From the NCBI GenBank assembly GCA_010015675.1, contig ML977065.1, forward strand, positions 1 to 56,704: a stretch of 56,704 nt of DNA. Direction: 5' to 3'. The DNA comes from Byssothecium circinans (Eukaryota; Ascomycota; Dothideomycetes; Pleosporales; Massarinaceae). The position numbers and the translations under genes are program-made. Below, one piece after another: positions 20,626 to 30,358 of this stretch; the first letter of the stretch is position 1, and every line of letters starts with the position of its first letter. Below the pieces are notes generated by a model. That model made no database searches and was not told where the DNA came from. It saw nothing but the letters and a program-made list of their open reading frames with translations.

Positions 20626-21640
20626 TCATGACGGCCTCAAAATTGTCGGTGACGTCGATATCATCCTCCGCCTCGACCAAGTGTCCACCGTATTCCAATC
20701 AACGCATTTTCGTGGTTGAATCACAGGTTCAAACGGCTTCTTCACCTCTGAATCCGAAACGTCCTCGGTCTTATTCTTCCAAACAAAGAAGCTAACCTGG
20801 AGCGAAGGATCGCACATTATAGTTGCTCGAAGATTTTCGATGCAGTGTCCTAAGATCAATTAGGCAACTTGCTTCTCGCAAACATTATAGTACTTGTACG
20901 TACCGAGGTGATGTTTCGTGGAATCCGGTGCGTCGCTTGGTGGGGATGCAAGGAAGTGGTCTTTATGTATCCACATGCGGAGTTGTCTCTGATACTCAAT
21001 TGTGAGCTGCATGTGTAGACCTGAGAAGAGTAGAGAAAGGTGAATGGTTGTTAAATCCTACCAAACAATGCAGTTGGTGGTACACTTCTAGCGATGCAAC
21101 GTATCCTCCATCGATCACTTTCACTGGATCGATTTGTTGAAGTGAAGGCATTGTCGATACGAGTTCCGCTTTTGATGCATTGAAGTAGAGAGCTGACCTT
21201 TATCAGCAACTATATCAGCGTGGATTCAAGTATCATGGAGGCTCTACGTTGAATGAGATCATTCCAGGCTTTGTTGCTTTCCGCTGTGGGCTCGCCAGCA
21301 TACATCCTCGAGTTTATTTGTATCGCTGATGTTTCACTTTTCCTCGCCAGTGAACCAAGTGCCGGCGCTGGGTCGACAAATCAATAGGTGAATCTACTCT
21401 ACCATTTTGTATCTTTTGGTTTCAACTTACGGAAGGGTCGATAAGGCTCCTCTTGCTGGCTAAGTAGATGTGGAAATTGGAGAAAGAGGACCGGCAATGC
21501 AACAAGTAGCGGGTGAACGACGACGAAATAGGCTTGAAACAGAGTTAAGTGAAAGGTAGCGCCAACTTTGAGGATTATACCGTACTCTTTTCCATCGCCT
21601 TGAAGGTTTCTCTCCCTAGTATCGAACTCAAGAGTGACAT
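20626..21640 (-). CDS. UstYa-like (DUF3328) protein, six exons
   Basis: The UstYa family includes oxidative cyclases of fungal ribosomal-peptide and other metabolite pathways. Exons complement(20626..20849, 20904..21006, 21062..21192, 21248..21367, 21431..21532, 21586..21640) join to 244 aa; introns are 53-63 nt. A membrane segment (YFVVVHPLLVALPVLFLQF) follows a short N-terminus. YAGEPTAESNKAWNDLI matches the usual pre-catalytic motif. Both HxxHC motifs are present: HQLHC at about residue 131 and HLGHC at about 169. The first exon and start are the least certain part. Next to the adenylation and thioesterase genes, it supports a metabolite locus; no precursor peptide gene was seen nearby. 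Confidence 0.85.
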
Positions 21641-22149
21641 TGAACCACAAGGACAAGAATTGGGATTCTCTGCCAATTAGGGGAATTGTCGCCTCTTGGC
21701 TTAATATCTACAAATCTTGGGTGTGTATCTTGGGAATTGCGGGCCTGGACGTTGAGTATGCTGCATCGAGCAATAGCACCCCAGTGCTCATTGAGAACTA
21801 TCCGATGGGGCTGGAACTCAACGGAGACCGAAGAAAATAGATTCTGAAAGACTGCATGTTCCGTTTGGATAATCAAGCTTAGACACTTCTCTAACCCTGG
21901 AACTTGGAGGTTGCAGATTGCTTATATTGGATTTGGCTGGGCCAGCAGCATGCCCATGTCACGAAAGCATCTCAATAGAAGGCCTTACACGATGCTGTAT
22001 CCATACCACTCGAACTTCCTCTTTCGACAATTTCATAAACTGTTTGGTGATCCTTTCTAATACTTTTTGTCATTATAAATTGGCGGATCCTCCCACAAAT
22101 TACCAACCACGCCAGCACTCTTCCTCTGGCCGTTCTACTCCAACCCACC

Positions 22150-22933
22150 ATGGGATTCTCAATTTTTCCCGTTACCTTGTTCTAGCACTCTTTATCCTTC
22201 TCTCGGCCGCCTTCTCCTCTCACCAAAGCGGCGAGTTGACCATCCGAGGAGGTAACACTCCACCCTTTTGATTCCCGCTCTCACAATCAGCTATACTAAA
22301 TTCCTATGCCTGCAGTTGAAACCGTCGAATTCAATGTTTCTTGTTGGGACATGCGCACTTTCGAAGGAGAGAAAGCCTCCAGATCCGACATTCTTAAGGT
22401 CGCCTCCGTGATTCGGCAAAACAAAGATTGCGACATCAGTCGGGAAGATGAGCGCTTGCATAAGCATCGCATGGGCGAATTGGATGCAGTTAGAGAGGAC
22501 TTGGTGTGGACAATGGAGGAATTAAACAAGGGAATCCACGGAGTAAGGTATAGTTGGTAAGTTGTCATGGGTTTACATCGGTGACGGTGGTATAGCTAAC
22601 ATAGTGGATAGTGGTCTTCTTGCCGACCGCATCACATCTATCGCAAATGCTTGTGCCGGTCTTCTCGGCTTTGAAGATATTGCTTGTAAGTGGCCCGCCT
22701 TCCCTCCTGTGCCCGAGTTGAGACTTACACCGACAGTTTGGTCCGTTCTCAACGCTTGTGATGCGGATGTCTTCAATAACACCAATCCCGGCGGTCAACT
22801 CCCAAAGTTCGGGCAAACCGGTATTGCTATAAACGTCATCGCAGGTGAACGGCTCGTTCCCGACCTTAGACAGGAAACAGGAAAGAAGGTCGCTGGCTTT
22901 TGGGAAGCTAAAGGTACTGGCGCAGGAAGATGA
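22150..22933 (+). CDS. Putative secreted protein, possible frameshift in signal peptide
   Basis: Exons ..22251, 22316..22556 and 22612..22933 are supported by introns of 64 and 55 nt (donors GTAACA and GTAAGT; branch sites TACTAAAT and GCTAAC). They encode about 190 residues after SGELTIRG, including SCWDMRTFEGEKASRSDI and NACAGLLGFEDIA, with no family I recognise. A well-placed ATG at 22150 (CCACCATGG) begins a signal-like peptide, but the hydrophobic core SRYLVLALFILLSAAFSS lies in another frame after the T-run at 22163-22167. Either an indel broke the signal peptide or a different 5' exon is used. A further 51-nt GTAAGT...CGACAG segment at about 22687 is a possible in-frame retained intron. 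Confidence 0.55.
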
Positions 22934-24334
22934 ATCGCCGGTTCCCAGGGTGGGAGTCTTCTCGCGCTGCAGAGATGGGGATAATGGGAGACGTACCGGA
23001 CGCTTGATGGTTGTTGTTGTCTTCGGTCTAAGAGGATCACCGTGAAGGCTCGTGAGCACAGATGATTAACGGATCTCGCTTTATTTTGTGCAGAAAGTTT
23101 AGCAGCCATTTGCAAATACCTGAACTTTTTACATTGAACAACTTGCGTATCCTTTGCTCCACTATAACGTACCACTAGAAGTTGCTGTGCTTGTTACACC
23201 TTGAACTCTGCTAGCTTGCTTCTGACCGTCTCACACATTATGTGTTTAACATTCGTCCGAGTATCACTCATCTGAAGTGCTTTCAAAGCGCATCAAGGCT
23301 ACTCTCCTACGGTGCAGGGTAGCTGCACTGTAGAAGACAGTCTCACGTCCAACGTAAAGGTATTGCATCGGGACCGCAAGAATACCTGCTACGATCTTTG
23401 TGTCTGCCATGTGTATCCACGTACGTCCATGTACGTCCATTTCAGGTCTTCAACCAGTAATCTAGCATGTTTGGTTCTCCATAGCTACTCCCATGCTTAC
23501 TCTATCCGCTCGAAAATAAAGATACCATATCGGACTTGCCCGAGTATTTACCACGGTCTCTCGGTACCTGCCATGTGCGTCGAAGTCTGTTCGGAGTTGG
23601 TATTCCAGCATCTTTGGCTCCGCCGTGTTCGCTACCGTGACGACACTGACTGCCCGAGAGATGGTGAATAGCTTGTACCCGCCTACGCTCGCAATAGTAC
23701 ATAATACTCATACTACTAAGGCAGGGCCACTGAGATGGTTCCAAAGCGAGCTAAAACTCTTTCGATCCTTGGTTTTGCATGCGCTGATGAAGGTTTGAAG
23801 TAGGCGTGGGCATATCGATACGTTCAAGTCCGCTCTCACCGCCACTATCGTGACCTTGACCGTACAAAGAGCAATGTACTTCTCGTAGCTTGTTTTGCGG
23901 AAAGCATTAGCAGGCAGGCATTCCCATTGAAACAGCTGCAATTTGCCTTCTCCTGTCCTTCGCACCAAGCCCGCAAAGCCCGTCTGTTGCCCAGCGCAAC
24001 CGCCTTCTTGACAGTTGCGAAATGTTCACCTTTACCTGCCATGCGAGCGCGTCTGTTTGCGTTTGCACGCAGCACGTCCAATCGTGCAGCGACCTCGCAG
24101 CCCATACACCAAAACAACACGCAAACTTCTGCAGACAGCCCTCTCCTCAACCTCAATTCAGAAGCTACGCTCGCATTCAAGGTAATCATTTCGTTGCATT
24201 CGCCGCCGCAAAGCTCAGTTCCGTCTCTTGTCTTTACTCCAGATACCTGCCCGTGTCTCTACTCTCTGTCTCTCGGCCACGACGTCACCAAGCTCACCCA
24301 CAACAAGCACGACAAGCTCCAGACTTGTTTCGAC
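22934..24334. other. Intergenic stretch, no supported gene
   Basis: Only short overlapping frames occur on both strands. The frame of the next gene stays open from 23927 but the upstream residues look like a leader rather than protein. A short direct repeat of TACGTCCAT lies near 23420-23440. Nothing else was seen. Confidence 0.4.
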
Positions 24335-25540
24335 ATGCCAAACGTCCCTGGACTCTTCAACATGTTTCCCACTCTGACCTACTACATTTTTCTTCTCATC
24401 CTCGTACTGCCCGGCCTATGGCTCACCATCAAGAAGAAGGAACTCCCCGGATTTACTCTCGGCATTGGGGCTAACGTCGCTATCGCAATCTCCTACAGCG
24501 TCACTTTCGTCCGCATATACATACGGTTGAAGTTCAAGACATTCGGTCTTGATGATTACCTCATAATCGGCGCCACGGTCCTGTGCCTTGGGTTTCACTA
24601 CCTCATCATCTTCACCGTTCGAACGGGGTGTTACGATAAGGAAGTCACAAGAACCTACAGCTACGCGGAAATGGAATATGCAGGCTGGTTCGTCTTCATA
24701 ACGGAGCTCATATACCCCATCGCAGCGTCGTCAATTCGCTGTAGCATCTGCACGTTCTTCATCCGTCTCTCGACTCTTCGCTGGCAGCGCCGTCTCACTT
24801 GGGGTATCATCATCCTGGTTATCCTGACCATGGTTCTCGCTACCCTCTTCTCGGCCCTCACATACGATACAATAGTGGGAATATTCATCCAGAAGCACAA
24901 CGATAAGCCAGACACGCCAATCCGCCGTAATTCGTCCTATTACCTCAGGCTGGCGATATTAATCAGTACTTCCATCGCTGCAGTCGCGGACTTGGCGATT
25001 GTTGCCATCCCGTACTTCATCCTGGGGCGGGTCAACAAGTCCTGGCAGTGGAGGGCGTGTGTGATTGGAGTCTTGTCCCTGTCGGGCGCTGGCTGCGTGG
25101 CCAACTTTACCCGTCTGGCTTTCATGCCGTTAGCGGGCGAACATATGGGCAGGCTCGCCATTGGGATCTGTACCGTGGTAGAACTGCTGTACGCCGTTGT
25201 CGTCGCGAGCTTGGTGGCTCTCAAGCCGCTGATGGAGCGTTGGTGGCCAGACAGCGCACACACGGTGGGCATGGACTTCCCGCTGGTGCCGGTGGGGGTG
25301 ACGCCGCCGGAGGAGATGCCGGCGGCAGTGATGAGGAGGGAAGAGCCGAGAGTGGAGGGGAGTGACCGGGGAGGCGAGGAGGCGAGGCAGGCGAGGAGGG
25401 AGGCGAGCAGGAATGAGAGGAGGGAGGCGAGCAGGAATGAGAGGAGGGAGGCGAGCAGGAATGAGAGAGGAGAGGAGAGGAGGTTGGAGAGGTTGGCACA
25501 GGAGGAGGATCCGGACGCGATTCTCCCGATCCGGGACTAG
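24335..25540 (+). CDS. Rhodopsin-like seven-helix membrane protein (PTH11-related type)
   Basis: An integral membrane protein of the fungal family annotated as rhodopsin-domain or PTH11-like; the role is probably sensory but not shown. The 401-aa frame is read from MPNVPGLFNMF. Hydrophobic segments begin near residues 10, 45, 75, 115, 155, 210 and 265, for example TYYIFLLILVLPGLWL and RRLTWGIIILVILTMVLATL. The FGLDDYLII segment after helix 2 is characteristic of the family. No CFEM domain precedes it. The cytoplasmic tail is Arg/Glu-rich and contains three copies of an 8-residue repeat. The same frame is open back to 23927, but the ATG at 24335 gives the expected topology. Confidence 0.8.
   Translation: MPNVPGLFNMFPTLTYYIFLLILVLPGLWLTIKKKELPGFTLGIGANVAIAISYSVTFVRIYIRLKFKTFGLDDYLIIGATVLCLGFHYLIIFTVRTGCYDKEVTRTYSYAEMEYAGWFVFITELIYPIAASSIRCSICTFFIRLSTLRWQRRLTWGIIILVILTMVLATLFSALTYDTIVGIFIQKHNDKPDTPIRRNSSYYLRLAILISTSIAAVADLAIVAIPYFILGRVNKSWQWRACVIGVLSLSGAGCVANFTRLAFMPLAGEHMGRLAIGICTVVELLYAVVVASLVALKPLMERWWPDSAHTVGMDFPLVPVGVTPPEEMPAAVMRREEPRVEGSDRGGEEARQARREASRNERREASRNERREASRNERGEERRLERLAQEEDPDAILPIRD
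25393..25464 (+). repeat. Three tandem 24-bp units in a coding tail
   Basis: Three exact 24-bp copies (25393-25416, 25417-25440, 25441-25464) encode REASRNER repeated, followed by a partial copy. Because the unit is a multiple of three, copy-number change keeps the frame. The repeat forms a highly charged cytoplasmic tail on the seven-helix protein. Confidence 0.9.
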
Positions 25541-26281
25541 GGGTGGGTGGTTTGGGTAGCTGGTGGCGGGACGAGCCGGCGACGCCGGCATTAATCATTG
25601 GTGCATATGCTTGTGTGAATGGATAGCTGGTTTCCTGTACTGTACGAAGGCTACTCCGTTACTTTCGTGGTCTTTTGCTCTTTCTCCACTGTCTTCAGAA
25701 TGATGAAATAGCCGCATTTCCTCTACTTGATCTTTCCACGCCCTACCCCAACCTCGTACCATCATAAAATGACCCATCCTATCTCTTCGCTTTAATGACC
25801 TCTGGGACGTGCGTCAGCGTCAAAAAAATTATGGACGAGATGGTGGGGAAAGAGGAGGATGGTGAAGGGATGACATGTGGTGTGGTTGAATCTAACCCCG
25901 GCCCTTTTTAAAAATAGAAAACATCGGCTCAACCTTCCCTAGCCTGACATCTTCTGCTTCAAACGCTCGCTGCTTTACGCGCTGCCGAAATACCGGCGCG
26001 TCCAACACTAACCTGCTCCCCGCGCCAGGTTCCATCGTTATCCTGAGACAATCGATCAAACATCGGGCTCAATGCATCCTCGCCCACGATGCGCCGCCTC
26101 GATAGGTGGCGGATTCGCCATTCCTCCACTCCAGGACTTCTTCCAGATCACTATTTTCAACGTTTTCGAAGGCTTACTTCTCAGTCGCGACTTTAGTAGG
26201 CGACTTGATAAAGAGATGTTCATTTTCAATACGCGTTAAGTGCAGGAGCATTCTTTCCGGCATTTAAGAGTGGGAAGCAAA
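25541..26281. other. Intergenic stretch with promoter of the ferric reductase
   Basis: No supported gene. A TATA-like TTTTTAAAAATAG lies near 25906-25918, followed by C/T-rich sequence, about 370 bp upstream of the reductase ATG. Nothing else was recognised. Confidence 0.35.
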
Positions 26282-28618
26282 ATGGCGGGCGATGGACTGG
26301 ACGATGTCCGGTATGAACACCATCTACGACACCGAGGCCGATCGAATAAACACATCGCGAAGCTCTTCTGGTTCGCAATATGCGCTCTCGTAGCAGCACG
26401 GACTGCGCAAAGAACATGTGTCTGGTGGCGACGGAGACGGTACGCGCAATCAACCCATGATTGAAGAGAGTGGGACTGACGGCCTCAAAGCCACCGAAAG
26501 CAAATAAAAAAGTCCCAAAAGACGCCTCTTACCCAGTTCTCATGCCTACTCACCTGCCTCCAAACCGCGCTCCTCCTACCTCTTCCATTCGGCCTCTTTG
26601 GCATGTCTCTCGGACGAGTCCTTGCTGTAGCAATCTACTTCAACACCATTGCCGCACTCCTCCTCAACGTCGACGCACCCAGCTTTTCTCTTCACTTCGT
26701 CGACGATGTAGCATTCCGCGCAGCATGGGTAACAGTAACGCAAGTCCCGTTGGTCTACTTCCTTGCGACAAAGCGTGGGCCTCTCCAGCTGTTCACCGGA
26801 TTAAGTTACGAAAGAATCAACTGGCTGCATCGATGGGCAGGACGTATACTCTTCATTTGTGCGACTACACATATGGCTATAATGATGGCTTCAATCTCTA
26901 TTACGGATTTGATCAGCTCGCATGATCGGGGAATGTCGGTGGTCAGATATGGAGCGGGCGCGTACGGGACGTTGATGTGGATTGTGGCGTCCAGTATCCT
27001 ACCCTTGAGGAGGTGGAGCTATCGAGCCTTCTACTTGAATCACTGGATCTGCACTCTCATCTTTCTGGGAATTGTGGCAAAACACGTCCCGGCTTATGCA
27101 CGAGTTCCAATATACGCTTCCTTCGCGCTTGTGGCAATCGACAAGTGCGTGTCTGCGTACAAACTCCTTTGGCACAACGTCACGATCCGGACAGTCAAGA
27201 GGAAAGGCTTGAAGCTGAACAAATGGTCAAGCAAGCAGGTACTAGCAATGGGTCATCCGATAAAGATGATGCCACCAGTGGTCAAGAACGGCATTTTTTC
27301 ATCGGCGAAGGAATCTACCACAGTCATCCGCCTCTCCGACGTTCCATTTTCCTGGAAACCAGGTCAGCATGTGCGACTCTATCTCCCGAAACTGGGCACT
27401 CTCGAACTACATCCCTTCACGCCGGCAACTTGCTCCGACATCTCCTCATCTCCATTCCCCCCGAATAAGGCCACGGATTCGGAATTCAACGGCCTCCTAC
27501 ACCATGACACGGATCCGTCCAAGAACGAAATGGTCCTCATGATACGCACACACTCCAGACTCACCAAACGACTATCAGAATACCACTCCGAATGGCTCTC
27601 TACGCCCTGTCCAAACGCAAGTCGAGAGTCCTCATCACTGACCGCGTACATTGATGGTCCATATGGCAATCCCTCCAAATGGGAAGACTACGAGAACATT
27701 GTCCTACTCGCTTCATCCACCGGCGTCTCTTTCATTCTTTCAATTCTAGACTACCTCGAGCAGTTATGCTTTGACGGCCAGGCGCGGCTCCGAACCCAGC
27801 GCATCCATTTCATATGGACGAATCGACATATCGAACCCCAATTCGAAGCCACAGTCACCGACCTCATTCTCAAGCACACTACCTTACTCCGGGAATCAGA
27901 TGTCAGAGTGCACGTGGAGTTCTATACGACATGTCTAGATTCCAAACTACTAGTAGGATCGCGAGAGATGGTGGAATTCGATCCCTTCGCGCACCTTCGT
28001 CAGCCGAGACGCCAACATTTTATGAACAGAAGACTGCTGCGGATCCGTAATCCGGATAACCCAGAAGATTGGGAAGAGGAGGAAGAGGAGGATGAGGAGC
28101 ATCAGCACGAGATGAAGGACATTGAGCCCCGGATCAGCGATGTGGAAAGTCACTCAAGTTGCGAAACTTACGTCTCTTCGACACTCCTCGACAACGACTA
28201 TGCTGATCGTGACGACGAGAACGATTCGCTATTTTCGGATCTCGACTCTACAATTGATGAGCTCGAAACTTCGTGCTGGTCGCGCATGCCTTCCCTTCGT
28301 CTTCCCCGCCTCTCATTGTCGAGATATTCACAGGATACGGAGATTTGCTCATGCGCCCTAATTCGCCAACAAGAGAAGAAGTTCAAACCTAAACCGCTTC
28401 CAACTTTCATCACAAAGATATACGGCTCACGACCGGATGTACGAGCAGCGCTTGAAGGGGCGATACCGAGCACAGGAGTAACGAAGACGATGGTGGCTGT
28501 TTGTTCGAATCGTGGGGTGGTGGAAAGGGCGAGGAAGTGTGTTACGGGTATGAAGTGGGAGGTTGCGAGGGGGAGGAGGGAGGGGAGCGTTAATGTTTAC
28601 ACGGAGGGATTTGGATGA
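26282..28618 (+). CDS. Ferric reductase-like transmembrane protein (FRE/NOX family)
   Basis: Predicted to move electrons from NADPH through FAD and two hemes across the membrane, most likely reducing extracellular iron. Two exons (26282..26439, 26491..28618; 51-nt intron) give 761 aa and restore the N-terminal helices. Heme histidines are spaced as expected in LHRWAGRILFICATTHM and NHWICTLIFLGIVAKHV. HPFTPA is the FAD motif and GPYGNPS the start of the NADPH region. The usual nucleotide-binding glycines read LLASSTGVSF, so one is replaced. An acidic, Ser-rich insertion of roughly 110 residues (about 550-660) splits the NADPH-binding domain before the C-terminal AVCSNRGVVERARKC. No N-terminal signal sequence is obvious; the first helix is at about residue 25. 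Confidence 0.9.
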
Positions 28619-28951
28619 GAGGCTTGGCATTGGATTATAGGGAAGATGCGCATGGATATGGAAACGAAAGGACAGGATGATACCCGGGTTAGACTCTAGA
28701 AATGCGAATTAAAAATGCACAGTTCATGTCTCTGTCTTGGCTTGATGGGACTCTGATATTACGCACCGCATTTTTTATCATGACCAGGTAATGAGCGAAT
28801 TGAGGGAGGCAAGGCAAGTTATGATGCGCAGCAGGCAATTTCTTAGGCAACGAGTATGTACAAAAGCTACGAACGATAACGAGTGAACAATTTCCTCAGT
28901 CACATCAACTTTCACCCTTCCGGTCTACCCTCCACCATTTAGTCATCCCAT

Positions 28952-30358
28952 CTAACCGAAGGTGGAGTTAATCGGGCCAACCTTGATGTTCGAGTAAGTG
29001 ACTGAAGCACCAGGGCTGTTCTTCTCCACATCAGCGGGAACACCAGAGGTGGTGGCGCACTCTCCACGGCCAATACCGGGTATCGAAGGGTCCTTGTCAG
29101 TCGGATAGCTAGAGTCAAGCCAGAGCATGTTGGCATAGTGGTCATCCCATAACGACATGACCAAGACCATACCACCAGTCAACGCCCGTGACATACCGGC
29201 GTTGCCACCCTTCTCCTTGTACGTGTACCTGTCACCAAAGACCTCCTTCTGCTGGTCACAGAACTTAGTCGTGATGGAGTTGCCGTCAATACCGGGGATT
29301 GTGGACGCGGAGTTGGGAATCGTTTTGCCGCCCTGCACGTAAAAGCGCTTGATCTCCAGGTTGTCGCCCGAGCCAATGAATTGGGTCACGACGGTGAATT
29401 TCTTGGACGTATCGACCGTCTTGCCCTTGCCGTAGAAGGTCTTGTCACCCATACGGTACGAGTTGAAGTCGCAGCCATCGGGATCACACGTTCCGGCGTA
29501 GCGGTCGGCGGAGTAGGTTCCTCCACAGCTGTCGCCGTTGCATCTTTCCTGCCCTATTGTCGTGCAGGAATGGGGCGTGTAGGCAGAAGAAACTGAGTTG
29601 GCTTCCCAAATATCCATTTCGGAACAGCAAGAGCCGTGACCTCCAACACCGGCATTCTGATCGTTGCTGGACGGCTGCCAGCCTTCGACGTTGGCCTGCG
29701 GTGGTGTGAGTGATGCAGATTAGGAATACTCTAGAAGGCTTCTTACCTCGCCGTTGATGAACTTCAAGTCACGCGGGCACTGGGCATCGCAGTATCCAGT
29801 TCCGTATTTGGCACCAGCCTTGTTGGTGGAGTATTTCTTCATGCCGCCATCTGCGTCCATGGACACAAAGTACAGGGCACCGTTGAGACCGCAGGGTAGT
29901 TGGGAGAGATCGACGTCGAAGGTGAATTCCCGGTTAGGGGCGAGCGTGAACATCTCGTATGTCGAATCATCCTTCATCAAATATGTACGCGAACCAATGT
30001 TGGTCGAGAAGGATCCCTTGGTGACAAACTTCAGCTGCAAAGAGTTGCCACTAGAAGTGATTCCGTAGGTACCAGAGTAGTCGGCTCCGTCGAGGGCACA
30101 GTTGGTGGAACAAGCCTTGTTGTCTGGGCACTGTGTAGCGTCCCATTTGTTGCCGTCGTAGCAGTTGGTGGTGCTCGACTTGCCATGGAGCCAACGCCAG
30201 TTAGAATCGATGACAATCTTTCCGTTCTTTGTCGTACAGCTGCCTTTGGCGGTACATTGTTGCCATGTCATGCCAGGATGCGTCTCAGTCTGCTGGGTGC
30301 CGACCAATTGGCCCTGGGCCGCCGCGAGGAGGGATGCAATTGCGAGTGCTCGATACAT
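28952..30358 (-). CDS. GH7 cellobiohydrolase-type cellulase, no CBM
   Basis: A secreted cellulase of family GH7, most like reducing-end cellobiohydrolase I. Exons complement(28952..29695, 29747..30358) with a 51-nt intron (GTAAGA...CCGCAG) give 451 aa. The signal peptide [16 protein letters not shown] is followed by the mature start [12 protein letters not shown]. The catalytic motif EMDIWEAN holds the nucleophile and acid/base glutamates. Many cysteines and tunnel-loop segments such as [23 protein letters not shown] are present; this loop helps separate cellobiohydrolases from endoglucanases. The protein ends at the catalytic domain without linker or CBM1, unlike the GH10 enzyme at 2-3.3 kb. 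A TATA-like TTTTATAT lies about 60 bp upstream. Confidence 0.96.

Noticed and set aside
25130..25598. Pro/Ser-rich minus-strand frames
   Set aside because: They mirror the Arg/Glu repeat of the seven-helix protein on the other strand.
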